NCBI GenBank assembly: GCA_029213005.1
Contig: JARGPI010000009.1
Location: forward strand, 169,757-233,756
Length of the DNA: 64,000 nt
Direction of reading: 5' to 3'
Origin: Verrucomicrobiales bacterium
GTDB lineage: Bacteria; Verrucomicrobiota; Verrucomicrobiia; Verrucomicrobiales; DEV007
Positions 39,511 to 48,749 of this stretch are shown in pieces (within the stretch, counting starts at the first letter, position 1; every line of letters begins with the position of its first letter). Under the pieces are notes generated by a model that searched no databases, was not told the origin of the DNA, and was given only the letters and a program-made list of their open reading frames with translations. Both the position numbers and the translations under genes were made by a program.

Positions 39511-40506
39511 TTAGCTCCCGGGGATTACCGTCGTTTTCCGGGCGATACCTTTTAGCAGTCTCCCCAGTAAATCGGGGCCGGTGATGATTCGTTTGGAATT
39601 TTCCCCCCAGTATAGAATCACTTCCCGGTCGATGAGGCGGTCGTCGTGACTTTCACTATGGACTTCCAGGTCCGACAGTACGGTATCGAGAGTGTGATCG
39701 GGGTTGGTGACGACGATTGGTTCGTGGCAGAAATCGGCAGGATCGATCACTTCCCGTTTGTCGAAATGGGCGCGGAGAAATTCGTCGGAATTCATCACGG
39801 TGTGAGGCCGGCCTCTTTCATCCTGAAAGATAACCCATTTGAGCCGGGTTTGCTGCACGGCTTTCACAAGGTCACTCTGATCAATCATGGCGAGTTCCAG
39901 AATGGTATCCGGATCAACCGAAGAGCCTTCGCCACTGATTCGTAAATCATCGAGACGGAGGAAGTTCAAGGCACCGCGGCCTTCCGCCTGGCTGATATCG
40001 GTTTGCCGCTCCCGGACATGGCGATCCAGAAGGACTTCGAAGTCGGCTTCTTTGAAAAACAAAGGTCCCTCTTTCCCGATCCACCGGTCGAGAAACATGG
40101 CGCAGGGCTTTGCTACCGGCCATAGCAGCACCTGATAAAATCGGATCATCGGGGCAAGCATGGAGCCGACCCTCAGGGCGTGGCGGGAAAAATAGGCCTG
40201 GGGAATGATTTCGCCAAGGAAGGTAATGCCCCCGGTTGAGAAAAGAAACGCCCACACACCGGTCATCACCGAGCCGGAAAGCATTGCTAAAGCCACGTTC
40301 ACGCTGACGTTGCCCCAGAGAATCGTGCTGAGCAGAAAATTCGAATTGGTCCTTAACAGCAACACCTTCAATGCATGAGGGCAGCCCTGTTGAGCTTCCG
40401 CTTCGAGATGCAGACGTCCCAGAGAAAAGAAGGCCAGATTCAATCCTGAAAACATGGCTGACTGAGCGAGGCAAACAAATATGCCGATCCAAATGACAAG
40501 TGTCAT
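39511..40506 (-). CDS. CNNM/DUF21 domain membrane protein with CBS domain
   Basis: AQSAMFSGLNLAFFSLGRLHLEAEAQQG...NFLLSTILWGNVSVNVALAML...GEIIPQAYFSRHALRVG. Confidence 0.85.
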   Translation of the reverse strand: MTLVIWIGIFVCLAQSAMFSGLNLAFFSLGRLHLEAEAQQGCPHALKVLLLRTNSNFLLSTILWGNVSVNVALAMLSGSVMTGVWAFLFSTGGITFLGEIIPQAYFSRHALRVGSMLAPMIRFYQVLLWPVAKPCAMFLDRWIGKEGPLFFKEADFEVLLDRHVRERQTDISQAEGRGALNFLRLDDLRISGEGSSVDPDTILELAMIDQSDLVKAVQQTRLKWVIFQDERGRPHTVMNSDEFLRAHFDKREVIDPADFCHEPIVVTNPDHTLDTVLSDLEVHSESHDDRLIDREVILYWGENSKRIITGPDLLGRLLKGIARKTTVIPGS

Positions 40507-40686
40507 TACAAACGTATCTGATGGGTTTTAAAGTGGATGCGCTTAGGTATCGGTCAAAATAAGCAAACCACAATCATTACTTCCCGATCAATTCAGATCA
40601 GGGAAAAGCTCCGGTTTTAGTTTTTTTACCCGAAATTTGTAACCTTCGTCTTCGGGTCGGTAAAACCCAGGTGAACTCAGTGAATT

Positions 40687-41397
40687 ATGAAAAATCTTAC
40701 CACAGCTATTTGCCTCGCAATCACATCCTTTGCCATTTTGGTGGGCTCATCCCTGGCAGGTGACAGAAAAGAATCCTCATTCGTAGTCCCTGACGCCATC
40801 AGCGATGAGGACGTTCTTTTGCTTCTCGAAGGAAAACTCGACATCAAAACCTGGAAATCAACGGCGGAGGATGACGATGATGATGGAAATGGCGGTGATG
40901 AGGGAGGCGAAGAGGGGGATGAGGAAGCAGATGGAGAAATTATCTATATGTCGTCAGGGGAAAATGGTGAAATTCCCGTCGTCCTAGCCATTCATGGTCC
41001 TGGAGGTGGTGGCGGAGGAGCTATGGCTCCTGTTACTAACTACGTGGAGCCCGCAGCAATTGCGATTCAATTTGTGAAGCCTGGAGCAGCCTCCAGTGAT
41101 CCCTTCGAAGATGATTGTCAGACCATACTGAGAATGAGAAGGACGGCAAAAAATGCAAACGACAGGGCTGTCGCAAAATTGAAGAGAGCTGTGGTGGCTT
41201 TGGGAGGAGAACTCTACTCAGGCTTTGATGGCTACTATGAGTTTTCCGCACCGAAAGGTTCAATAGGCACCTCGCAGGCAGCAAGCGCGAAGAAGGCCCA
41301 AAAGGAGCAATGGGACGCCAATGGCCGATACCAGGATACAATCGATCTACTCAACAGCTTCAATCAGCAAAATCCAGGATGCAGTTGCAGCGGGTAA
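40687..41397 (+). CDS. Secreted hypothetical protein with acidic and Gly-rich low-complexity region
   Basis: signal peptide; TAEDDDDDGNGGDEGGEEGDEEADGE. Confidence 0.6.
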   Translation: MKNLTTAICLAITSFAILVGSSLAGDRKESSFVVPDAISDEDVLLLLEGKLDIKTWKSTAEDDDDDGNGGDEGGEEGDEEADGEIIYMSSGENGEIPVVLAIHGPGGGGGGAMAPVTNYVEPAAIAIQFVKPGAASSDPFEDDCQTILRMRRTAKNANDRAVAKLKRAVVALGGELYSGFDGYYEFSAPKGSIGTSQAASAKKAQKEQWDANGRYQDTIDLLNSFNQQNPGCSCSG

Positions 41398-41428
41398 TCA
41401 GTTGATTCGAAACGTTTGAAAAATAAAA

Positions 41429-41453
41429 GGGGACCGGAAGGTTCCCTTTTTTC
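41429..41453 (+). terminator. Rho-independent terminator
   Basis: GGGGACC-GGAA-GGTTCCC followed by TTTTTT. Confidence 0.72.
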
Positions 41454-41490
41454 AGCTCTTTGTTAAATCTCGACGGCAATACCCGACCAG

Positions 41491-43542
41491 CTAAGGTCTG
41501 GATTTTCTGACAAAGCGGACGGCATCCGCGATGACATATCCTTTCGTGTCTATAGTTTCGAAGAGGACGCTGCCGGCGCTGCCTTTCGAAAATTCCCAGG
41601 TGCCGATGAGCTGCCATTCGAATCCCCCTTTTTGCTGGTTCAGCAAAATCGATTCCGTCCCGGTCGCGTGGGTGATTGTCACAGGAACATTTTCCGCCCG
41701 GGGCGGCTTATCGCTCCAAATGGTGTAGACATCGTAGTCTCCTGCCGTCGGAAGGTCAGGTGTGAACCGAATGGAATTGGAGCCTTTGCCCTCCGCGTTA
41801 TCGTGGAGGTATCCGGCTCCATGGAAACCCGGGTAACGAGTGCTGCGCAACCATTCACCGGTAACCTCTGCCTCCTGATCATCGACGATGATTCCTGAGA
41901 CTTTTGCGGTTTCGACGGGAGCCAGCTTTTGGCCCCGGGCGGTGAGGCGTTCCGCAAGTTCTCCGTATGGTACATCCTGCACTGCGATATCATTTTCCAG
42001 AGCGATAACGGCGGCTGCGCCGGCGGATTGCCCGAGGATTAGATAAGTCCATTCCAGTCTGACCGCCCCGTAGCCTGCGTAACTGGAGGAGAGTGCGGAG
42101 GGAACAAGTAGATTGGTGCACTCAGACTTCCGGGGCACGATCGAGCGGTAGGGTATGCCGAAAGGTCCGTAGTTTTGATAGTTGATGAACGCTCCCTCAT
42201 TGTAAACCTGTCCGTCTTTGATCACGGTTCGGGCGGCGTGCAGATCGACGAACCACCAGGCGATTCCGATGGGGTCGACGACTGGCGGGGCTGGCTGTAA
42301 AATTTTTCCAGACTCCCCTTTGCGCGGACGGGCAATCACATCCGCCTCTGTGATGACATAGTCGGATATCATCCGCCGGGTACTTCGCAGATACAGCATT
42401 CTCGGCCAGCCATCGTTGTCAGTGAACTCATCTTTGCAGAGCCCCCATTGCGCCCACTCATTTCGAGCTTTTGCCGGAACGGAAGGATCGGTGGATAGGA
42501 AATAGATCAGTCCCTGAGTGTATCGCCGATGTTCGTCGTAAATAGCTTTACGCTCGGCGTAGGTGCCATCGGGATAGCCGTGGTTGCGACCGTAGAAATT
42601 TGCGGAAAGCTCGTGCCAGCTACCCAGATCGATGAGGCGGGCTTTGGGATCTTTGGAGGGCCTACCCGGACCGTCGAGCCAATCGTTCATACCTCCCGCG
42701 GCAAAAAAGCGGCGATAGATTTCGTAGTCCGAAACCCGGTATCCTTCAGGTTCGGTGATGGCGATTTTATTTTCCGGATCTTTGGTCAGCGGCAGTCGAA
42801 GGCAGAAGCCCATCGCGCTTTTATCGGCATCTCCATGGGTGCCGACGGCTTCGTTTTGCACTCCGAAAATCGTGCCCGAGGCGGGATCTCCGGGAGTGTT
42901 ATAGGGATCCACTTTTACGCGGAACTGTTGCTCGTGAGTCGGATCAATCACTCCGCCCACCGTTTCGCCATATTTGGCGTTTCCCTCCCGGCCCCATGCG
43001 TAACTGACCCCGGAGAATGCCATGAGATCGCCTTCGACCGTGCCATCGATGAAAATTCGACCCTGTACTTCCGTCCCGTCCTCACAGGTGAACCCGGTGA
43101 TGCGCCCGTTCACTTTGCTCACTGCACCTTTCGCCTCCGAAATACGCTTCCCACGCAGGACCCGCACCTTTTTCTCCGCAAGCCAGCTGTCGATGGCTTG
43201 TTCGGCCAATGAGGAGCGGAACTTGTATCGTGGCGCTGAGGCTTCCTGATCGTAAGCTTTTGCAATCCGGACGAAAAATTCCCGGGTCAGTCCGCCGATC
43301 GGTTTTGCGTTTCCGGCGCGACGATCCACATCCTGACTTCCGAGACCGTTAACGATAATCCCGCCGATGTGTTCCACCGGCGAAACCAACAGCACATCTT
43401 TGCTGCTCTCCGCGATTTCGATCGTCGCCGTGATCGCCGAAGGGGAATCCCCATAGACCACCACTTCAGCAAACTCTGCTCCCGCGATCGGCAGGAGAGC
43501 CAGGGTTGTGAGGACGGTTTGCAGAAAAAGACTGAATCGCAT
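41491..43542 (-). CDS. Secreted FAD-dependent oxidoreductase with C-terminal beta-sandwich domain
   Basis: EFAEVVVYGDSPSAITATIEIAESSKDVLLVSPVEHIGGIIVNGLGSQDVDRR; C-terminal TARYPGFHGAGYLHDN-type domain; ATG at 43542 precedes a signal peptide. Confidence 0.82.
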   Translation of the reverse strand: MRFSLFLQTVLTTLALLPIAGAEFAEVVVYGDSPSAITATIEIAESSKDVLLVSPVEHIGGIIVNGLGSQDVDRRAGNAKPIGGLTREFFVRIAKAYDQEASAPRYKFRSSLAEQAIDSWLAEKKVRVLRGKRISEAKGAVSKVNGRITGFTCEDGTEVQGRIFIDGTVEGDLMAFSGVSYAWGREGNAKYGETVGGVIDPTHEQQFRVKVDPYNTPGDPASGTIFGVQNEAVGTHGDADKSAMGFCLRLPLTKDPENKIAITEPEGYRVSDYEIYRRFFAAGGMNDWLDGPGRPSKDPKARLIDLGSWHELSANFYGRNHGYPDGTYAERKAIYDEHRRYTQGLIYFLSTDPSVPAKARNEWAQWGLCKDEFTDNDGWPRMLYLRSTRRMISDYVITEADVIARPRKGESGKILQPAPPVVDPIGIAWWFVDLHAARTVIKDGQVYNEGAFINYQNYGPFGIPYRSIVPRKSECTNLLVPSALSSSYAGYGAVRLEWTYLILGQSAGAAAVIALENDIAVQDVPYGELAERLTARGQKLAPVETAKVSGIIVDDQEAEVTGEWLRSTRYPGFHGAGYLHDNAEGKGSNSIRFTPDLPTAGDYDVYTIWSDKPPRAENVPVTITHATGTESILLNQQKGGFEWQLIGTWEFSKGSAGSVLFETIDTKGYVIADAVRFVRKSRP

Positions 43543-43653
43543 GATTTCGGAGAAATTACCGAAAGGGGGAGGTCCATCAAGAGACACTTATCGGGCGACT
43601 GAGGCAGCTTTGATAATGAGTTCGGGTAAGGGGAGTCTGACAAAGTTCACGTC

Positions 43654-44664
43654 TCACGCCTCTTCCGGGTTCAATCCCTCAAATTTTATAAGCACCTTCA
43701 GCGCATCTTCAATAATCGATCGAGCCTGAGCGGTGGACTGGTGAAGATAGGCGTGAATTTCCGCATCCGCTGCGTTTTCGTTCTCACATTCCGCGCTGTA
43801 GATTTCAAAACCGTTGAGGCTTTTCAATAGTGATACCAACTGATGTGGACACTCACATTTTATCGAGGTCGAAATTTGAGCGATCTTTGCCAATTGTTGC
43901 TCCGAAAATTGCCTATCTGGAATGCCTTCTTTTTCGCCGCCGGGGAGAGGGGCGTTTTCCAGCGCTGCATCGGCCGACCGGTTGGTCAGCGCAACATCCG
44001 TCTCGCATAGCATCTTGAGTTCCCCGGGCGAAAGAGGAGCACGTATCGGGGTGATTTGCGCCACTCTGTTCTCCAGTGATTCCAATACCGCGGAAGTGGT
44101 GAAGGTGTAGATGACAATAGATCGAAGTGCCTTCGTACCTGTGATCAGGTTTTCGATCTTCGGTATTTCCTGGACGAGGAGTGCCGGGCATTCGATGATG
44201 AGGAGGTCTACCGTCTCGGGCAATGCGGACGGCTCTATCGAATCCAGGTCCGGAAATTCAGCTACTTTAACCGCTCGCTCCGGCATCACATTTTCACTGT
44301 CGAGAATGGTGCCGACATAGCCTCCGATAACACAAATCCGGCAGGCGTGAGAGGTGACTGGCCCGCCGCCGGGGTCGGGACGTGCCGACTCCTCGATTCG
44401 ACGTTCCAATTCGGCGAAAGGCAATTTCGCCGAGGATTTGATGCTGTGTCCCAGACTGGTAAGGGTTTTCAACAGGGTTAACCTCTGCAGATCTCTGCGG
44501 CTGTATTGCCGACGGCCGGAACTTGATCGCGTCGGTGTTACGGCACCATAGCGTTTTTCCCAGATTCTCAGATTTGCCGAAGTTAACCCAACCAGTCGGC
44601 AGACGGTTGAAATGTCGTAAGTGTGATCTTCCGGAGCCTGATCTGCCGTTTTTGAGTCTTTCAT
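43654..44664 (-). CDS. MerR-family regulator with C-terminal Rossmann-like domain (CarA/CarH/LitR-like HTH)
   Basis: DISTVCRLVGLTSANLRIWEKRYGAVTPTRSSSGRRQYSRRDLQRLTLLKTLTSLGHSI; no DxHxxG cobalamin motif seen; ATG at 44664. Confidence 0.8.
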   Translation of the reverse strand: MKDSKTADQAPEDHTYDISTVCRLVGLTSANLRIWEKRYGAVTPTRSSSGRRQYSRRDLQRLTLLKTLTSLGHSIKSSAKLPFAELERRIEESARPDPGGGPVTSHACRICVIGGYVGTILDSENVMPERAVKVAEFPDLDSIEPSALPETVDLLIIECPALLVQEIPKIENLITGTKALRSIVIYTFTTSAVLESLENRVAQITPIRAPLSPGELKMLCETDVALTNRSADAALENAPLPGGEKEGIPDRQFSEQQLAKIAQISTSIKCECPHQLVSLLKSLNGFEIYSAECENENAADAEIHAYLHQSTAQARSIIEDALKVLIKFEGLNPEEA

Positions 44665-44743
44665 ATAAGTTTCGAGTATAGAAGAACGGGGCGCTGAACT
44701 TATTCCAGCCCTCGGTTTCTGTTCATCGCAAATTCCGGTTAAG

Positions 44744-44776
44744 GTTGAACGGTAGTTGAACACTAGTTAGGCGGTT
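44744..44776. promoter_or_regulatory. 11-bp-period direct repeats, putative MerR/CarH-type operator (regulator promoter)
   Basis: GTTGAACGGTA|GTTGAACACTA|GTTAGGCGGTT. Confidence 0.62.
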
Positions 44777-44826
44777 TGTCGAGGTTTTTACCCGCCAATT
44801 ACCCGGGGTTTTTGAGGGTCTTTAGT

Positions 44827-44848
44827 TTTTGTTCAACTTTTGTTGAAT
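44827..44848. promoter_or_regulatory. 11-bp-period repeats on the minus strand, putative operator (fasciclin promoter)
   Basis: minus strand ATTCAACAAAA|GTTGAACAAAA. Confidence 0.58.
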
Positions 44849-44945
44849 CCGCATTTGATTTGATACCCGTAATCCAGATTGAAGCCGAGGCAAAGCCGGA
44901 CGCTTCCTGAAAAATTCAAATCAATCAATTCAACACCATATACTA

Positions 44946-45416
44946 ATGAAAAAAACAATTGCTTCACTCACCGCTATTTTCGTCGCCTTCGGAATTCAGG
45001 TCCAGGCGAAAGACATCGTCGATACCGCTGCGGGAATCGACGACTTTTCGACCTTGGTAGCTGCCGTAAAGGCGGGGGGGCTCGTCGATACTCTGAAGGG
45101 TGATGGCCCTTTTACGGTATTCGCACCTACAAATGAGGCGTTCGCCAAACTTCCCGAAGGGACGGTAGCAGACCTGTTAAAGCCGGAGAACAAAGATAAA
45201 CTCGTCGCGATTCTCACCTATCACGTAGTTGCCGGTAAAGTAATGGCAGCCGACGTGAAAGCTGGTGAGGTGGCAACGGTGAACGGCGAGGATGTGACCG
45301 TTTCTGTGGCTGACGGCAAGGTGTCAGTCGATAAAGCGACCGTCGTAAAAGCTGACGTTGAGACATCTAACGGCGTGATCCATGTGATCGACAGTGTAAT
45401 TCTTCCGAAAGGATAA
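44946..45416 (+). CDS. Secreted fasciclin (FAS1) domain protein
   Basis: [45 protein letters not shown]...[10 protein letters not shown]...[13 protein letters not shown]. Confidence 0.95.
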   Translation: MKKTIASLTAIFVAFGIQVQAKDIVDTAAGIDDFSTLVAAVKAGGLVDTLKGDGPFTVFAPTNEAFAKLPEGTVADLLKPENKDKLVAILTYHVVAGKVMAADVKAGEVATVNGEDVTVSVADGKVSVDKATVVKADVETSNGVIHVIDSVILPKG

Positions 45417-45450
45417 TTTCGTTGGTCCGATTAAGGACAGGCAACATGGA

Positions 45451-45483
45451 AGCCGTTCGCTGCGAGGCGAACGGCTTTTTTTA
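45451..45483 (+). terminator. Rho-independent terminator of the fasciclin gene
   Basis: AGCCGTTCGC-TGCGAG-GCGAACGGCT followed by TTTTTT. Confidence 0.88.
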
Positions 45484-45507
45484 TGCCCGGATGAAAATAA
45501 GACGAAA

Positions 45508-45589
45508 GTTAAACAAGAAACCGCTTGTATAACTTTTGTTCATGGTGGAGGGTTTGGTTGAACGAAAGTTATACGAGAGATGAACGATA
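45508..45589. promoter_or_regulatory. Cluster of 11-bp-period repeats, putative operator of the ECF sigma gene
   Basis: GTTAAACAAG-AAACCG-CTTGTATAAC (inverted), then GTTGAACGAAA|GTTATACGAGA|GATGAACGATA (direct, 11-bp period). Confidence 0.62.
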
Positions 45590-46206
45590 TGGAAATTGAA
45601 GTTAGACAGGACCGGCAAGAAGGTTTCGACTTGATGCAAAGGATTACCAACGGCGAGATGGAGGCGTTTGAAGAGTTTCACCGGAAATATCACGTCCTCA
45701 TTTTCACCACCATCTACAAGGTGCTTAATAACCATGAGGACTCTCAGGATGTGACAAATGAGGTGCTGAAGACGATATGGACGAAAGCAGCCAATTACCG
45801 GGCGGATCGAGGGACGCTCGTGACCTGGATCTGCACCACGGCCAGGAATCGTGCGATTGACCGGATTCGCAGCATTCAGCGGAGATTGGCACTGCGCGAC
45901 CGATTTGAGGTGAAGATTGATTTGGAAAGTTCTGATCGCAGCATTTCGGGTCGAGAGGATCTCTACCGTTCGGATGCCCGTAAAGTTCTTCAAAGTGCCA
46001 TTGTTTCATTGAGGGCGGAACAGCGGGAGGTGATTGAGTTGGCATATTTCGAAGGTCTCACTCAACGCCAAATCGCAGAAAGACTGAATCGGCCACTCGG
46101 AACCGTTAAGGCGCGGATTCGTCGGGGAGTGGAAAAGCTGAGGGACTCTTTCGAGAATGAGTTTGATGATGAGGAGAAACTATTACTGCTGTCCAGCTTG
46201 GGGTAG
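45580..46206 (+). CDS. ECF-family RNA polymerase sigma factor
   Basis: HEDSQDVTNEVLKTIWTKAANYRADRGTLVTWICTTARNRAIDRIR...GLTQRQIAERLNRPLGTVKARIRRG. Confidence 0.92.
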   Translation: MNDMEIEVRQDRQEGFDLMQRITNGEMEAFEEFHRKYHVLIFTTIYKVLNNHEDSQDVTNEVLKTIWTKAANYRADRGTLVTWICTTARNRAIDRIRSIQRRLALRDRFEVKIDLESSDRSISGREDLYRSDARKVLQSAIVSLRAEQREVIELAYFEGLTQRQIAERLNRPLGTVKARIRRGVEKLRDSFENEFDDEEKLLLLSSLG

Positions 46207-46400
46207 TGGTCCACCACTCGCCGCTGGTGTACTTAGTAGAGCCGAGATTCCTGATTGGAAAATGGAGGTTTTGAGTTGGAGATAATCCGTGTTTGGCCTA
46301 GGGTAGTATGAATACAGGGTTTCAATCAATTGAAAATCAATCAGTCATCCTTGGAGCCCACGATGGGGTGCTGATCGTAATTACCTGATGGTCGGCTGAA

Positions 46401-48017
46401 ATGAACTCGATTTGCAAACGATGTCTCACACTGGTTCTAATCGCTTTTGCTTATCTTGATTCATCGATAACCTGCCCGGCTCAGGGCCTTCAAATTCTTA
46501 ATCAACCGACTGTCGTTAAATTTGGCGACGGTTATGATATAATAGACAATCAGGGAAAGGTCCTGAAGTCGCTTCCCGGTTTTCAGGAGGCAAACATTCA
46601 GGCTTATCAGGACATCCCCTCCGGTCGGATTTATATGACCGATTGGAGTTTTAAACGATGGCGTACCAAAGGGACTCTACCGAATTGGATTCAGCCAAAA
46701 CGTAAGGTAGCTCCGGTTTCATTACCCCGACCTTCTCCTGTATTGGCGCAACCGCCCGCTTCGTCACCGGAGAAACGGATTGCGATTTTAATCGGGAATT
46801 CCAAATATCGGTCGGCCCCACTGGATAACCCCGCAAACGATGTCCGTGACCTGATGGCGCTGTTTAAGAAGGCTGGTTTCGAGACTCAAGCTCTGATCGA
46901 TAGTGATTCCGCAGCGATGAAGCAGGTTTTGTCGGGCCGGAAAGCTGATCTGTCCAGAGCGACGAGCGTGGTCTACTTCTTCGCAGGCCATGGCTTTCAA
47001 GCCGGAGGTGCAAACTACATGTTACCGATTGATTTTACGATGGATGTAACTTCGGTTGGTTCATTGGAAAAGGGTGTCACTCTGGATTCGGTATTGTCCG
47101 ATCTGGAAAAATATACCAGTGAGGGTTGCGTCAAGATGGTGGTGCTTGATTGTTGTAGGAATAATCCTTTTACCGAGTCTGCGGATCAGGGTGGTCGAAG
47201 TATCGTTGGTGGCAAGCGCATCGCAAAAGGTCTTGCGGCTCCATCGCGCACTCCGAGAGGCACTATTCTATGTTTTTCGACCGATCCGGGGAAGGTTGCT
47301 TTGGATGGTGAGGGGCGCAACAGCCCTTACGCCGCCGCTTTGAGGACCCACCTTTTTGATCAGGGAGTTGAGATCAATGAGGCGTTGCGTCGCGCCGGGA
47401 ATTTGGTGCAACGTTCCACGAACCGGGAGCAGAACCCCTGGCGAAATACAAATTTCAATGGGGAGTTTTATGTGGTGCCAACACCGGTTCGTTCCTACGA
47501 CACGCGGATGTCGATTTTGATGGATCGCGATAACGAAAAGGTCATCGTAAAGTTTGTCACGCCCCTGGCTGCGGATCTGTCCGGGATCGCAGGCGAGAAA
47601 GAAGGGCGTAATCTGGTATCGGACACGGTGATTACGATTCCCAGTATTACGGCTAAAGGAATTCTGGGGCCTTCGAGCAATCCGAATGATGACACCGGCT
47701 TTCAGAATCAATCTGGAAGACTGTTTGGTTTCAATTTGCAGCCGGCAACCAAATCGAGTTATCCCTATGTTTTCTATCGGGATCAAAACGGCCAGATCCA
47801 TCTGATTGATAATCTCCCTCAGCGGGTAGTGAAGGTGTTGCCAGGGAATCTTGCCGACTGGCGGGGGTATTTCGAGGGCGGTGGATTTCTTCGGATTGAA
47901 TCGATAAAGGAAGACGTGATCGTGCTTCACTCATTCGCCTGGAGAAATTCAAACCGAGTCGATATACGTTTCTCTATTTCTGTCGACTCCCGGGGGAATA
48001 TCAGCTTTGTGAACTAA
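46401..48017 (+). CDS. Secreted caspase-like (peptidase C14/metacaspase) protein with additional N- and C-terminal regions
   Basis: RIAILIGNSKYRSAPLDNPANDVRDL...VVYFFAGHGFQ (His) ...VKMVVLDCCRNNPF (Cys). Confidence 0.87.
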   Translation: MNSICKRCLTLVLIAFAYLDSSITCPAQGLQILNQPTVVKFGDGYDIIDNQGKVLKSLPGFQEANIQAYQDIPSGRIYMTDWSFKRWRTKGTLPNWIQPKRKVAPVSLPRPSPVLAQPPASSPEKRIAILIGNSKYRSAPLDNPANDVRDLMALFKKAGFETQALIDSDSAAMKQVLSGRKADLSRATSVVYFFAGHGFQAGGANYMLPIDFTMDVTSVGSLEKGVTLDSVLSDLEKYTSEGCVKMVVLDCCRNNPFTESADQGGRSIVGGKRIAKGLAAPSRTPRGTILCFSTDPGKVALDGEGRNSPYAAALRTHLFDQGVEINEALRRAGNLVQRSTNREQNPWRNTNFNGEFYVVPTPVRSYDTRMSILMDRDNEKVIVKFVTPLAADLSGIAGEKEGRNLVSDTVITIPSITAKGILGPSSNPNDDTGFQNQSGRLFGFNLQPATKSSYPYVFYRDQNGQIHLIDNLPQRVVKVLPGNLADWRGYFEGGGFLRIESIKEDVIVLHSFAWRNSNRVDIRFSISVDSRGNISFVN

Positions 48018-48082
48018 GCTCGGCGGAGTGGCTTACTGAAAAGTGTTGGCTTTTCAACAGGGATGCCAGATAGCTTACGACG

Positions 48083-48733
48083 ATGAGTTCGTTACTCCCG
48101 AGATTAGAATTTGGCGCGTCCATCGACGATGCGGAAATGACTGTGATTTTGATGCATGGCCTGGGGGCGGATGGTTATGACTTCGCCGATGTCGCTGATG
48201 CGATGACTAAGGCTGCCGAAAATCGGAGGTGGCGATTCGTGTTGCCGCACGCTCCGGAGATCCCGGTCACTGTTAATATGGGGATGGTGATGCCTGCCTG
48301 GTATGATATTATTGACATGAGTCAGCCGCGAAACGTCGATTGGGAAACCGTCGCCACCAGCACCGCTCAAATCGATGCGCTTATCGAGGCTGAATCGGCA
48401 GAGAAGATTATCCTCGCTGGATTTTCGCAGGGTGGGGCGATGGCTTTGCACGTCGGATTGCGGCGTCAGAAGAAGATCGCCGGAATTTTGGCGATGTCCG
48501 GATATCTCCTCGAGTCAGAATCTCATCCCTGCCCGGATAAAGAAGTGGATCTGCCCATTGCTATCTTTCATGGCAGCGCTGATCCGGTTGTTCCGTTGGT
48601 TGCTGCGGAATTCAGCATCAAAACGCTACAGGAAAAGGGTTTCAGCCTCACCAGCCAAATATATCCCGGTCTCGAGCATTCGCTGTTCGAGAAAGAAATC
48701 CAGGATGTCTTTGCCTGGCTGGAAGAGCGGTGA
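48083..48733 (+). CDS. Phospholipase/carboxylesterase family alpha/beta hydrolase
   Basis: VILMHGLGADGYDF...LAGFSQGGAMALH...FHGSADPVVP. Confidence 0.88.
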   Translation: MSSLLPRLEFGASIDDAEMTVILMHGLGADGYDFADVADAMTKAAENRRWRFVLPHAPEIPVTVNMGMVMPAWYDIIDMSQPRNVDWETVATSTAQIDALIEAESAEKIILAGFSQGGAMALHVGLRRQKKIAGILAMSGYLLESESHPCPDKEVDLPIAIFHGSADPVVPLVAAEFSIKTLQEKGFSLTSQIYPGLEHSLFEKEIQDVFAWLEER

Positions 48734-48749
48734 TTTACCGTCGGAGACC

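Noticed and set aside
43061-43075. Partial match to the GTAC repeat (gaccctgtacttcc)
   Set aside because: Only a half-unit, inside a normal coding region of the FAD oxidoreductase; consistent with chance
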